A DNA stretch of 64,000 bases from Paraspadella gotoi. Taxonomy: Eukaryota; Chaetognatha. Numbering within the stretch: the stretch's first letter is position 1; every line of letters begins with the position of its first letter. Position numbers and translations under genes: made by a program. Location: positions 15,449,918 to 15,513,917 of the forward strand of contig CM119269.1 of NCBI GenBank assembly GCA_051294375.1, written 5' to 3'. Below the pieces are notes generated by a model, which made no database searches, was not told where the DNA came from, and worked only from the letters and a program-made list of their open reading frames with translations. Of this stretch, positions 54,601 through 64,000 are shown one piece after another.

Positions 54601-57341
54601 TAGGAGCTGAGCGAGGCGGGTGAAGAATAAAGCAGACGCGGAACCAGATCCAACCATTCACGATACATCGATCCGGACAGGACTGACTACTACTCTTCTC
54701 CACTCTTCTCTCCCTCTCTCTTCTCTCTCTTCTCTCTCCAACACTTTAATTGGACGACTCAACAAACCAAATTCAGATCCCACTGATCACATCTTTAGAG
54801 ACGACAAACTTTGATCACGAATTACCTTACCGTTTTTCTGAATAACTATTTTCTTACGACTTTTCACGGACGCCGTTATTTTCTTCGGAGATTTTTTAGT
54901 AATCATTCTTTTGCATGGATTTCTTTGTTTGTTTACGGGTTTCGCTGATTTATATTTTTACATTTATTCTACATTTACGACTTCGACTTTTCTATTATTG
55001 CTTTTGAGAATCTCCAGTCTATATACACTTTCAGGGATCTTTCAGATGCCAGTTGAGCCTCCTACGCGAGCCACTACCTCACACGCGGAGAGCATAGTCT
55101 CTCTAATTCTCTCTCTCTCATATTTCAGGGCGAGAAGAAGACGAATTGAGAGGCTCGGACGTTACATGCCGTAAAAGCATTAAAATTTAAAGGCCACCAA
55201 ATTTCCGAAAAACATTTTTTCGCGTTCGATCGATTTCGAGTTCGTGCCTCCCTACATAGATCACCTCGACGATTTCTCCTTTCCCGCCCCACCTTTCTTT
55301 CGCCCCTGCTCATCTCTCTTCGCTTCAATCTCATTACAATCTCGCATCGCAAGTCCTCTCACCCAAGCGCGAGCTTCTTTCCCTGCTTCTTTCCCCCAAT
55401 CAATTGACATCCCGCGCCTTCTCCACTTCCTTGCTCCACCAAGTTTCTATCTCACTCCACCTCGCTCCTTTGACTTTTTTCTTCGCCCCACTCTGCCTTT
55501 TTCTCCTTTTTTTTTTTAACTCGACCTCTCGTCGTGATGACGGCGCAGCGCGTCTCCTGCTCCGTCGCGCTTCTCGTCTGAAGCTTCATTTCCAAATGTA
55601 AATAACGACGTATAAAAAAAACAGGAATCTCCGACTCCATTTTATAGCAAATAGTTGTATTGATATGATGATATATGTTCATGATGGGATGATATTACTG
55701 TGATGATGTGCGATATGGATGATGACATGTGATGATGATGACTATATATTTAGATGACATGGATGACTAATGATGATGATCCGTATGATGATGATATTAT
55801 GTTGATGAATCGTGACGATGATGCATAACGATGAATGATGAGTATGATTGATGATACGATGGACGACGTCAGGCCGCGACACCATACACAAACGCGAATG
55901 AAACTCTTGCGAAACTCGTGCGCAACTCGTAAAATCAAAAAAAGAGAAAAAAAAAATCAAAAACACACAAAAAACCGAAGATGTTTCTCCTTGCGGCCAA
56001 AATTTAAAACAGTATAATAAGCATAGATCCGTCTTCCGTCATTAATCAGGCGTCAACGATTATTATTATAGTCCATGTCAAGTCAATTCCCCTCAATGAT
56101 CTTCTTCCTTTTCCTTCTAATTATTTCCCCCATGTCTCCGTCATGTCCAGGTCCATGCCCTGCCCTCTTCCCCTTACCGATATCTCTCGAGGTCCATCTT
56201 GTTTCCAACGAGGACGACGGGTTTGTCTTTGCCGGTGATGCGGTGGTAGTTGGCGAGAGTGTCGAGGAACGCCCTCGCCCGGTCGAAGCTCAAGCGACAC
56301 GTGATGCTGTAGACTACGACGAAGGAATCGGCCCACTTCAGGTATCGGTCTGGATGTCGACCCTCCTGCAGGAAATCGTTACCTCCGCGACTTTGATTTC
56401 TAATATTTATGTCAATGTTTTTAATTATTAACATTCTTCGGTTAATTGTCTTAATCCACGAGGACGATTCTAAATAAAATATTTTAGAGCTTACTTATTT
56501 TTTAAAAAAATTTTGGGGTTAAATTAAAAAAAAAAAAAGGCATGAAGCTATATTTTGAATTTTTATTTGAGCTTTTCTAGAGTTTCTCTTCCGGTTCAGG
56601 TCGGGATCGTTTCCCAGAAGTTTTTTTTTTTAGCTTTGACTTAAAATTCTTTCGACCCGATTAGATATCATTTAAGTATTTACTTAATGATTTCCCAAAA
56701 AAAAGAAGTGAATTTCCCCTCAAATCCTTCGAGTCAACTTTCTCTCTCCGTCGATCGATCCTTTTCTCCGATCAAATTCACGTCAGCCTCATTCCTCCGC
56801 CATATGACAAACTCGTTAAGCCGTGATTAATTATTTTTAACGATATCTGCATTGGTTAGTAGCTAACAGGTCCTAGTGGTGTCCACAGTCCAATTAAGGC
56901 GTGAAAAATTCAAGTTTCCCGACAAATATTAAAAGGCTATATCTTTCTAAATTAACTGTATTACTGAACTGGTTTCGGTAATTAATTATTATGTATTGTA
57001 ACATAAATATGCTGCTGACTTCCACACTCCACACTGCTTCTAAGGATTTAGATTTCAGCAAGAAGTAAAACGCAAGCACAACGGAGAACGCCTCGGAATT
57101 TAGTCTCGTTTCTCGTTTAAAAAAAAACCTTGTTTTTTAAATTTATTATTAGGAATTAAACTACTTATTTGTTTTTAAAATTTAATTTAAATCAAACTTT
57201 GAAAACTGACCTTGTCGTAAGTGTCCATGAGGTGAACGACGACTTCTTGAGAATCGATGTGGTCGAGCTTCTTGTAAGTCCCTTCAAGCGTCGGGTCGTA
57301 TTCGTTGATGAAGCGTCGGGTCAGATATTTCACCGTTAAGG
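48625..57341 (-). CDS. RASL12: RASL12-like small GTPase (partial, first exon missing)
   Basis: Four exons join in phase: 57341-57211, 56365-56178, 49352-49217 and 48734-48625. The reading starts just after the expected P-loop (LTVKYLTRRFINEYDPTLE) and runs through the switch region, RYLKWADSFVVVYS, the base-recognition motif GNKMD and SFFETSAAED to PLQPLFILEDENP, all matching RASL12. Switch II reads DTYDKEG instead of DTAGQ, so the catalytic Gln is missing, as in vertebrate RASL12. The P-loop exon lies upstream, perhaps in an N gap or outside the window. The last exon after 48,625 was not found. The gene converges on kindlin, and intron 2 (6.8 kb) holds a repeat element. Confidence 0.8.
49832..49890. 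repeat. CT-rich microsatellite
   Basis: Imperfect CT/TC runs inside the long RASL12 intron. Confidence 0.8.
49900..50385. repeat. Left member of a diverged direct-repeat pair (possible LTR)
   Basis: It aligns over about 480 bp with 54,635-55,100 in the same orientation. Shared landmarks include ggacaggact, a CT-rich tract, ctttgatcac, the cgttattttc region, ctgatttatatttta, cttttctattatt, tatatacac and agtctctct. Divergence looks like roughly a quarter of positions. Exact ends and target-site duplications are not visible. Confidence 0.5.
50386..54634. mobile_element. Interior of a possible decayed LTR element
   Basis: About 4.2 kb between two diverged direct repeats, inside the RASL12 intron. 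It has no open frame beyond about 120 codons, and no reverse transcriptase, integrase or protease motif was recognised. A Pro/Ser/Thr-rich frame at 50,970-51,212 could be a gag remnant, but that is weak. Either a heavily decayed retrotransposon, a non-autonomous element, or simply a duplicated intronic segment. Confidence 0.3.
54635..55100. repeat. Right member of the direct-repeat pair (possible LTR)
   Basis: The partner of 49,900-50,385; similarity ends near agtctctcta in both copies. Confidence 0.5.
55660..55870. repeat. Imperfect GAT-rich repeat
   Basis: Degenerate GATGAT/ATGATG units with interspersed variants, in the RASL12 intron. Confidence 0.7.
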
Positions 57342-59020
57342 CTGTTAGAAAAATTGACTGATTTATTTTAAGGTGTAACTTCGTATTTTGTCCCAAATCA
57401 ATGAAAGTATAATTTATTTTTTTTATTCTTCGGACCTTTGGTGCTGCTCTCTATTTGCGTTTCGAAATTTCATCTACTAATTGGATAAATTCGTTTCTTT
57501 TAGAAATAACGCCAAAAGTTAGTACATATAACTTTTATATATATATTATAAGTGACCTAGTGCGTTCAAACCTTTCAATTTTTTAACTTCTATATCTACG
57601 GCAACATGACAAGATGTTTTGAAAAACCAATCAAAAAAATTACTTTCTCGAATCCAAAAGAGTTTTTTCTATATTGACCACGCTGCCAGTCTGTCTGTTT
57701 CGATTTTATTTTTGTTTACATTTTTATGTTTTCTCCCTTCATCTCCGTTTATAATTTTTGACGTAATTTTTCCCCCCTCCGGTCTTCTCGAAACGAAATA
57801 CGAAATTTTTAATGAAACCAGACATTTTATGAAATAATAAAAATTGTTTAATCAAGCTGTGAAAATAGCGGAAGCAAAGTTAAAGAACAATAACTTTTTT
57901 AAAAATTTGCCACTAATCAAAATACATATCGAAAATGTTCGTTGAAAAAATCAACTTTTGCCACATGTGCGAATAAATTAACAAAATATGTTTGCATATT
58001 TTTCACAATTGGACCACCACGTGAAAAGAAATGTTTCGTTTTCGTCCCTCGAGTGAAAAAAGGCGATGTGAATATTGTGAAAGCTGAGGTCTTTTACAGG
58101 GGGTTAGAAATAGAGGTGTAGCAATGTGACAATTCATGGTGAAGGAACAAAAAGGTATGGAGGACGAGGCGTGAAGAGAAGAAGCTTCGTTATGACTAGA
58201 AAAATATTGATTGATTCATTGCGTTCTATCTTTAGTGAGTTTAAAATATTTTTAGGTAGGAAAAGCCTAACAATAATTATAGATATTCGATAAGTCATAA
58301 AAGAGGTAGAATGAAAAATAAACATTCCACGCTCGAGAGACGGTTTTAAAACCGTCTGCCAAATTCGTAATAAATGCTAATTTCTTTAGTTTTTCTCTCT
58401 TTTTTTTGGCGTCGGCGGCTAATGTAAAAAAGGAAAAATGGCACATTTTAAACGTCTTTAAATGGTCTCAGCTCATTTTTTTTCACCTTTTTGGATATTT
58501 TTCCTTCTCGATGCTCAAATGTCAAATTAGAAAAAAAAATTGGGAAAACCTTTTTTCTTCACCTCATCTTAACTGTATGTCTTATTACATCTTTCAAGTC
58601 AACAAAAAAACAAACAAAACAAAACAAAAAATCGAGGAAAAGGAAGAACAACAAATACTTTTCGATTCTCCGATCGGCTGTCTCGACGGAATTTGAATTT
58701 TCAACCTCATCTCCGAAATACTTTTTTTTTTAGCCAATCAAGAGAAAAAAAAGCGAAGACATCTGCCAACCATTTTACCCGCTATTAAAAAAAATAGCTT
58801 CTCTCGTATACAGTGAAATTAAAAAGTAACTAATCCATCAGCGATGAGTAAAAATTCAACGTTTTCGCTCTCAACCAGATGAAAATTTGAAAAAATAAAA
58901 AAATCGTAACAGGGTGGGCAAATTGTTCGTTCGGGGATTTTTTATTCGTTTTCAACGATTTCCGATTTTTGAATCGAGCCTTTACCATAAATGGTATACG
59001 GGATTTCTCTCTCTCTCTCT
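57342..59020. other. Upstream of RASL12 exon, no gene seen
   Basis: AT-rich sequence without a supported exon. I looked on the minus strand for a P-loop (GxxxxGKS) exon of RASL12 and found none. It ends in a CT microsatellite at a gap edge. Confidence 0.4.
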
Positions 59021-59255
59021 NNNNNNNNNNNNNNNNNNNNNNNNNNNNNNNNNNNNNNNNNNNNNNNNNNNNNNNNNNNNNNNNNNNNNNNNNNNNNNNN
59101 NNNNNNNNNNNNNNNNNNNNNNNNNNNNNNNNNNNNNNNNNNNNNNNNNNNNNNNNNNNNNNNNNNNNNNNNNNNNNNNNNNNNNNNNNNNNNNNNNNNN
59201 NNNNNNNNNNNNNNNNNNNNNNNNNNNNNNNNNNNNNNNNNNNNNNNNNNNNNNN
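59021..59255. other. Assembly gap, 235 N
   Basis: Undetermined bases flanked on the left by a CT microsatellite and on the right by a GC-rich segment containing the 14-bp palindrome CGTCCGGCCGGACG. Confidence 0.99.
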
Positions 59256-59792
59256 GCCCATGGGGCTGCCCCCATTTCGTCCGGCCGGACGAAGAGGGCC
59301 GTGTTTTGAGAAAGATCAAATGTTGATCTCCATTAATTTTCTTTTTTTTTTCTTCTCGAAATGAGATAGATATTTAGTTCGAGTTGGGAGACGAAAAGAT
59401 GACGGATAAAGTCGCTACCACTATCTCTTCTGGGCAAACGCGCGACTAAATCAAGAACGATAGAGAGAGAGAGAGAGAAAGAAAGAATAGAATAAAAATA
59501 GAACGATTGAAAGAAAGAAAGATTGCCAAAGAAGTTTTTAAAAAGGACAATGGAAAAACTTCAGAAAAATCAAAACAAACTGCACAGGAGATTTTCCATA
59601 CGGTAAACCGGAGAAAAAAAGAGGGAGACGAAAGGGGGTTTTCTTAAAAATGGAGAGTGAGTGAAGAGAGGGAGGAGGGAGGGAGAGAAGGAAGTAAAAA
59701 AAAAAAAAAAAGAAAGGAGCATGGAGGAAAGAGAAAGTTACCCCCGGATCGGCGATCCCAAGAATTATTGCGTCTGTCAAAGAAAGACTATA

Positions 59793-59935
59793 NNNNNNNN
59801 NNNNNNNNNNNNNNNNNNNNNNNNNNNNNNNNNNNNNNNNNNNNNNNNNNNNNNNNNNNNNNNNNNNNNNNNNNNNNNNNNNNNNNNNNNNNNNNNNNNN
59901 NNNNNNNNNNNNNNNNNNNNNNNNNNNNNNNNNNN
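59793..59935. other. Assembly gap, 143 N
   Basis: Undetermined bases. Confidence 0.99.
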
Positions 59936-59974
59936 TTTTTTTTCTCTGAACGTCATCAATTCAGACTCGAATGA

Positions 59975-60046
59975 CGTCACTTGATGTCATACCTGTAATC
60001 GGAGTTGATGTCATACTTGATGTCATACTTGATGTCATACCCGTAA
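59975..60046. repeat. Short tandem repeats of ttgatgtcatac next to a CRE site
   Basis: Four close copies of TTGATGTCATAC, with spacers resembling cCGTAATCgGAGT, follow a TGACGTCA at 59,971-59,978. The repeat unit itself contains TGTCA/TGATG near-CRE half-sites. Confidence 0.6.
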
Positions 60047-60629
60047 TCCGAGTTCGATATTCGGTATTAGATATTTGTTTGTTTTACATCTCAGGGAATC
60101 AGGGGTCAAAAGCGAGGGTTTACCGTTCGGAATTTCGAAACTACTTTTCACCGCGAAATACTGATCGCAAACAGTTTTAAAAATGAAGCGCCGACTCGAA
60201 AGGAAGTGAAGATAAAAGCAGCGACAATCGATAAAAGACAACGTTGCAAATATCCAAGAGGCATTGCGCGATATCTTTCAATCGAAGCAAAGAAAAAAAA
60301 GCAAAAAGAAAAAAAATAAAGAGGAAGGTTTATCTCTGGAACGACGACGAGACGCGGCGGCCATGTTTGTCTCCGACGTCTTTCATCCAAAGTCTAAATG
60401 GGTTTCGGAGGAAGAGATTAGCTTTTAGCCTTTTGTTTGCGAGACTAAAGTGAAGAGTAAAGAAGCACGTAGTCGCTTCCGGTTTGGTCTCCTTTTATTC
60501 TTTCCTCTCCATCCTTACCTTCCTTCCTTTGCTGCACTTATCTTAGTACAATATCAACAAAATTTACGCTTAGCCTTACAATACACTTACTTCTTTAATA
60601 AAATTTCAGTTGAATTTACTCCGTTAAAG

Positions 60630-60690
60630 CGCGGGGCTCGAACTCACGTCCTTCGCATTTCTCCTTCGGCTACTGAATCTAATACTCCCC
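60630..60690 (-). repeat. tRNA-like B-box fragment
   Basis: The minus strand reads GTGAGTTCGAGCCCCGC, close to the B-box consensus, preceded by an A-box-like stretch (TTCAGTAGCCGAAGG). No clean cloverleaf forms, so a tRNA-derived SINE remnant is more likely. Confidence 0.35.
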
Positions 60691-61979
60691 CTCCCCGTGA
60701 GATTGTCCTTTGAAATTATGTGAAAGTTGAAAGGGGTGACCATGAACGTCGTCGTCGTCGACTTCGTCCTCGACGACGGCCTGGCGGTCAGGGACGTAAT
60801 CGTTGTTTTGACATCGAGTGGCTCGGGAGGATCCGGGTTCGGTTCTCGGCGGAAGAGATTTTTCCGGGACAAAACGACGTCACGAGTGATAATTCACGAC
60901 AAAAGTCGTGCGGGAGGAGGGGAGGTTGATTACTCGGGAGAAAAATGACTGTTTTTCGACAAAAAAGGTTTAGAACTCTTAACGGAAAAGGAGAAGCAAG
61001 TTTATCTTCTTTTTTTTTAGCTTCAAATTTCTATTTCTCTATTTTAACATTTCTCTTGTGAAGGTACTCACGACTTATTCTCTCATCTTCTAAAATTTAC
61101 CCAATTTTACATATCCTCCAGGTCCTTATCATATTCATACTGTATATATTCATTGCTCTTAATTATATTCCTTTTTTATTTATTCTTTATTCAAGGTCAT
61201 CAATCATCTTCTTTCTCCTCATCTTCTTCCCCCCGGATGTAGAGGCGATCATCTTAATCTCGTCTTCTTATCTTTTTTTTTCGCTTTCGTTCGAGGATCA
61301 AATAATCAAACTTATCCCCCCCCCCTTACGCCCCCATTCAGTTTTCGATATCCGGACACCATGGCCCGAAGCAGGCCCGTGCCCTGAGCGGAGGCTACTT
61401 CCCGACGCCCTGGTGTAATGTATACTACGCCGGGGGGGGGGGAGCAATAGACTCCTAGTCAGGGATTGAAAGTCACCAACTCGAAGAGTGATCTCCAAAT
61501 GCTACTCGTTTATGTTTAAAATTGAAACAGCTAAATACTGACCTAATCATTTTTTCATACATACCATAAAAGCCAAATTCATTTTAATTATATATATATT
61601 TCGATAGTAAATTGATACTAAATGCCATTTCGCCCTTCAAGCGGTTCTCGTACGCTCACCGAACGGCAGCCTTTAAAACTCCCCCCGAGACTTTTAATGG
61701 CCCTCTCGAAATTACGAACCCCCACTCGAAAAGCAGCAGACAATGGCTTCTTGACACGATCACCATCACGTGACAAAGGTCACATGAGCAGGATCGAAGT
61801 CCCAAATATCGTAACCCTCCGAGACCTCCTTCACCCCGAGGGTTTCGTAGCTCATGAGGTTCGAAAGAAAAAAAACATTGGTTTATCTTGGAAAGCGAGA
61901 GATCGCGGTTGATAGGCGGGGGGATGAAAACATAAACACGAAGAATATGATATAAGATAACAGGAGGAAAAAGAGAAAC

Positions 61980-61989
61980 GGGGAGAGAG

Positions 61990-62029
<40 letters not shown>

Positions 62030-62046
62030 AAAGAGAGAGAGAGAGA
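61980..62046. repeat. GA microsatellite
   Basis: Interrupted GA repeats. Confidence 0.9.
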
Positions 62047-62261
62047 ATTAGAGAGGATAAAGACCTTTGATTTTCACCCCTCCACCCAAAATAAAAAAAA
62101 GAATTAGCGACATCATTTTTGCAAACTAATCATCGCCAACGGAACAAACTTTAAAGCGACGCCAAGGGGACGATCAAATAAACGTTGAAACAAAAGTTAG
62201 TGAGCCGGACATATTGAGACGTGACACATTTAGATTGTTAATTCAAAAGGAAACTTTGATC

Positions 62262-62312
62262 GAGGGCGGGGCGCAAACCCGTCACCTGGACTCGGTTAAA
62301 ACTACTGAGAGA
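62262..62312 (-). repeat. tRNA-like B-box fragment
   Basis: The minus strand reads GGTGACGGGTTTGCGCCCCG after CTCAGTAGTTTTAACCGAG. The order and spacing (CAGTAG, then an Arg-like AGGTGACGGGTTTG) parallel the fragment near 60,650, which suggests two members of one family. Confidence 0.3.
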
Positions 62313-64000
62313 CATTAGATTAATCGAAAAAGAGACAGGGGGACCGCGCTCCGAAAGACGAACCGAATTCCTTTGCATCTCAGGAAATTAACTTTTTTTT
62401 TCCGGCGGCCTTTTTAAGTTACTTATTGTACTATTATTACTTAAAATTATCATTTCATTTGTTTTTTTTTATTCTCTGATTGGAATCGTAACGCGACACT
62501 TACTCTGCCGCATCTCGCGACATCTGGAAAGGGAGGTGAACGTCGAATCAAAACGTCCCATGATCAATTAATCATTTAAAAAGAATGAGGAGTATTTTTA
62601 AAGGAATCTAATGTCCCCCCACCCCCCTGGTTTCGCTAGCAAGGAATGAGTGATGATGTGCGGGGCAGAGACATGTCCGGCATGGTTGGCCTACCTTTCA
62701 ATTTGTGACCCTTGAGACCTAATTAATCGTGTTTGGGTCAACGGTAAGAATGGAAGGATTTTTTTCATTCCAATTTTTTTTCATTTCTTTCTTTCACTAT
62801 TTTTTGGGGGGTTTTCGAGCTTTCCTTCTTTTTTTTTTTGGTATTAGTCCCTTACTTCCTTAATATGTGTCTTTCTAGTCTAGTTTTTTACTTTAAATAT
62901 TCCATAAAATATCAAAAAATATATCCCGGTGACTTCTACATATATGTACTCCTTAAAAAAAACGTCAAAAGGTCAAACGATTTAAATTCTGTTATTTCTT
63001 CCTCCTCTTCGGACTCGCGTTATCAAAAGACGGAAAACGAATAAAAAAAAACAAAAAAACAAAAAAAAAACAGAGAAAATTAGAGAAGAGAAATTTCGAG
63101 GCACCTGACGCTGAAAGTTAAAAGTGGCAAAGAAGAAGAAGTTAAAGAGAAAAAGAAAGAAAAAAAAAACAACTAGAAAATAGAAAGTTCATTTTTTTCT
63201 TGCGAGTGCGGACTTGGAAAAGGGGATATATCTGTGTACGACCGTTTTGGGGGATTAAGGAGAATTGGGGAAAATTGACAAATGAGAGGGAACGGAAGGC
63301 GGGGAAGGGGGGAAGTGAAAAAAAGCAGGAAGTCGATAAGATGAAAAAAAAGAAAAAAAGAATTAGAGCATAAAAAATCACGTGGCAAGGCTATTTTCAA
63401 AAATATACCGAAGTGCCTGTTGGTCTTTTATCGTTCTTTAATGGCTTCATAAAAATAAAAATTCTCCAAAAATATTAAAAAAGAAGTGAAAAGTTTTTGT
63501 CAAGGTTTTTTTTTTTTTTTTTTTTGTAAGGAAAATGGGAGACGGTTTAGGGGTTGGGATGCGTGGGGGTCATTAGTTGGGTAATTTCATCGGTCAAGCC
63601 GGTAAATAGGTTTGGGTATAGGTGGAAATAGAGAAGTGGTTCAAAAAATGATTAGTAAGAGAGATAGGGTGAGGTAGAGTAGGCTAGACATTTCGATAAT
63701 TATAGATAGAGGATCTGCGGCAAAATCAAGCGCTGAACAAGAAGGCTGAACGCGCGGTAATAATAAAGAAGGAACGAGGAAACGTTAAGTCGAATGAGAT
63801 ATCAGGTTAACCGGTACGAGAGAAAAAAAATCTCGAGTTCTCGTGTTGTTAACCCTTTTTTTTTCTTCTTCCGTGTCTTTTGTTTTTTATTTCTTTCCAA
63901 TTCGAAAGTCATTTTTAAAATTTATTGTCTCTCTGCTCTTCATTTGTCCCATTAAGTTTCTTTCTCCTTTAGTAATCAAATATAAATATTTTGCTCTCTG

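Larger units (their letters stand above)
60047..63980. other. Terminal region without a supported gene
   Basis: Mostly low-complexity A/T and purine-rich sequence. It holds tRNA-like fragments near 60,640 and 62,270, an inverted repeat at 61,356-61,416, and a GA microsatellite at 61,980-62,046. The open frames at 60,624-60,948 and 61,622-61,912 look richer than background but match no family I know and show no convincing splice context. Confidence 0.4.

Noticed and set aside
60624-60948. Possible gene in the GC-rich block near 60.8 kb
   Set aside because: Frames on both strands reflect a GTC/GAC trinucleotide bias, and no P-loop or other motif was found when tested as the missing RASL12 exon.
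61622-61912. A 96-codon plus-strand frame
   Set aside because: Composition is reasonable but there is no recognisable domain, splice context or supporting neighbour. Left unannotated.

Overview
The window is nuclear DNA of an animal. Genes are split by short GT-AG introns (mostly 50-150 nt) and encode recognisable metazoan proteins, including kindlin, SPATA4, INTS9, a RASL12-type GTPase and ABHD6. I cannot name the phylum. The very tight same-strand gene spacing, with a splice acceptor just before almost every start codon, suggests a lineage with spliced-leader trans-splicing and operons. That is inference: no SL RNA was recognised here.

Layout. 1-540 holds two likely exons (and a weaker terminal one) of an unidentified minus-strand gene. 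540-7,876 is AT-rich or low-complexity DNA without a convincing gene. 7,877-27,531 is a dense minus-strand array, in transcription order POLR3D, CTU1, INTS9, ATP synthase subunit c, mitochondrial phosphate carrier SLC25A3, PPIH, MRPL12, ATPase inhibitor IF1, DERA, DRG2, ABHD6. Gaps between coding regions are 75 to 480 nt except before ABHD6 (1.1 kb). SPATA4 is nested on the opposite strand inside an SLC25A3 intron. A GC-rich patch near 27.8-28.1 kb separates the array from a divergent plus-strand C2H2 zinc-finger gene (28,431-32,617), followed by a complete kindlin gene (35,055-37,764).

39,347-48,446 repeats 30,057-39,321 almost base for base but carries scattered small deletions in exons and introns alike. 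It begins directly after a 25-N gap, so it is best read as a false assembly duplication from an unpolished contig. The frameshifted zinc-finger and kindlin copies in it are probably not real second genes. Beyond it, a RASL12-like GTPase lies on the minus strand (48,625-57,341) with its first exon missing; its 6.8-kb intron contains a pair of diverged ~470-bp direct repeats that may be LTRs of a decayed element. 57.4-64 kb has two N gaps, microsatellites and tRNA-like B-box fragments, and no gene I can support.

Functional reading. The array groups related functions: POLR3D and CTU1 both serve tRNA production, and subunit c, the phosphate carrier, IF1 and MRPL12 all serve mitochondrial ATP synthesis or mitochondrial translation. 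Coordinated expression from one precursor is a testable hypothesis.
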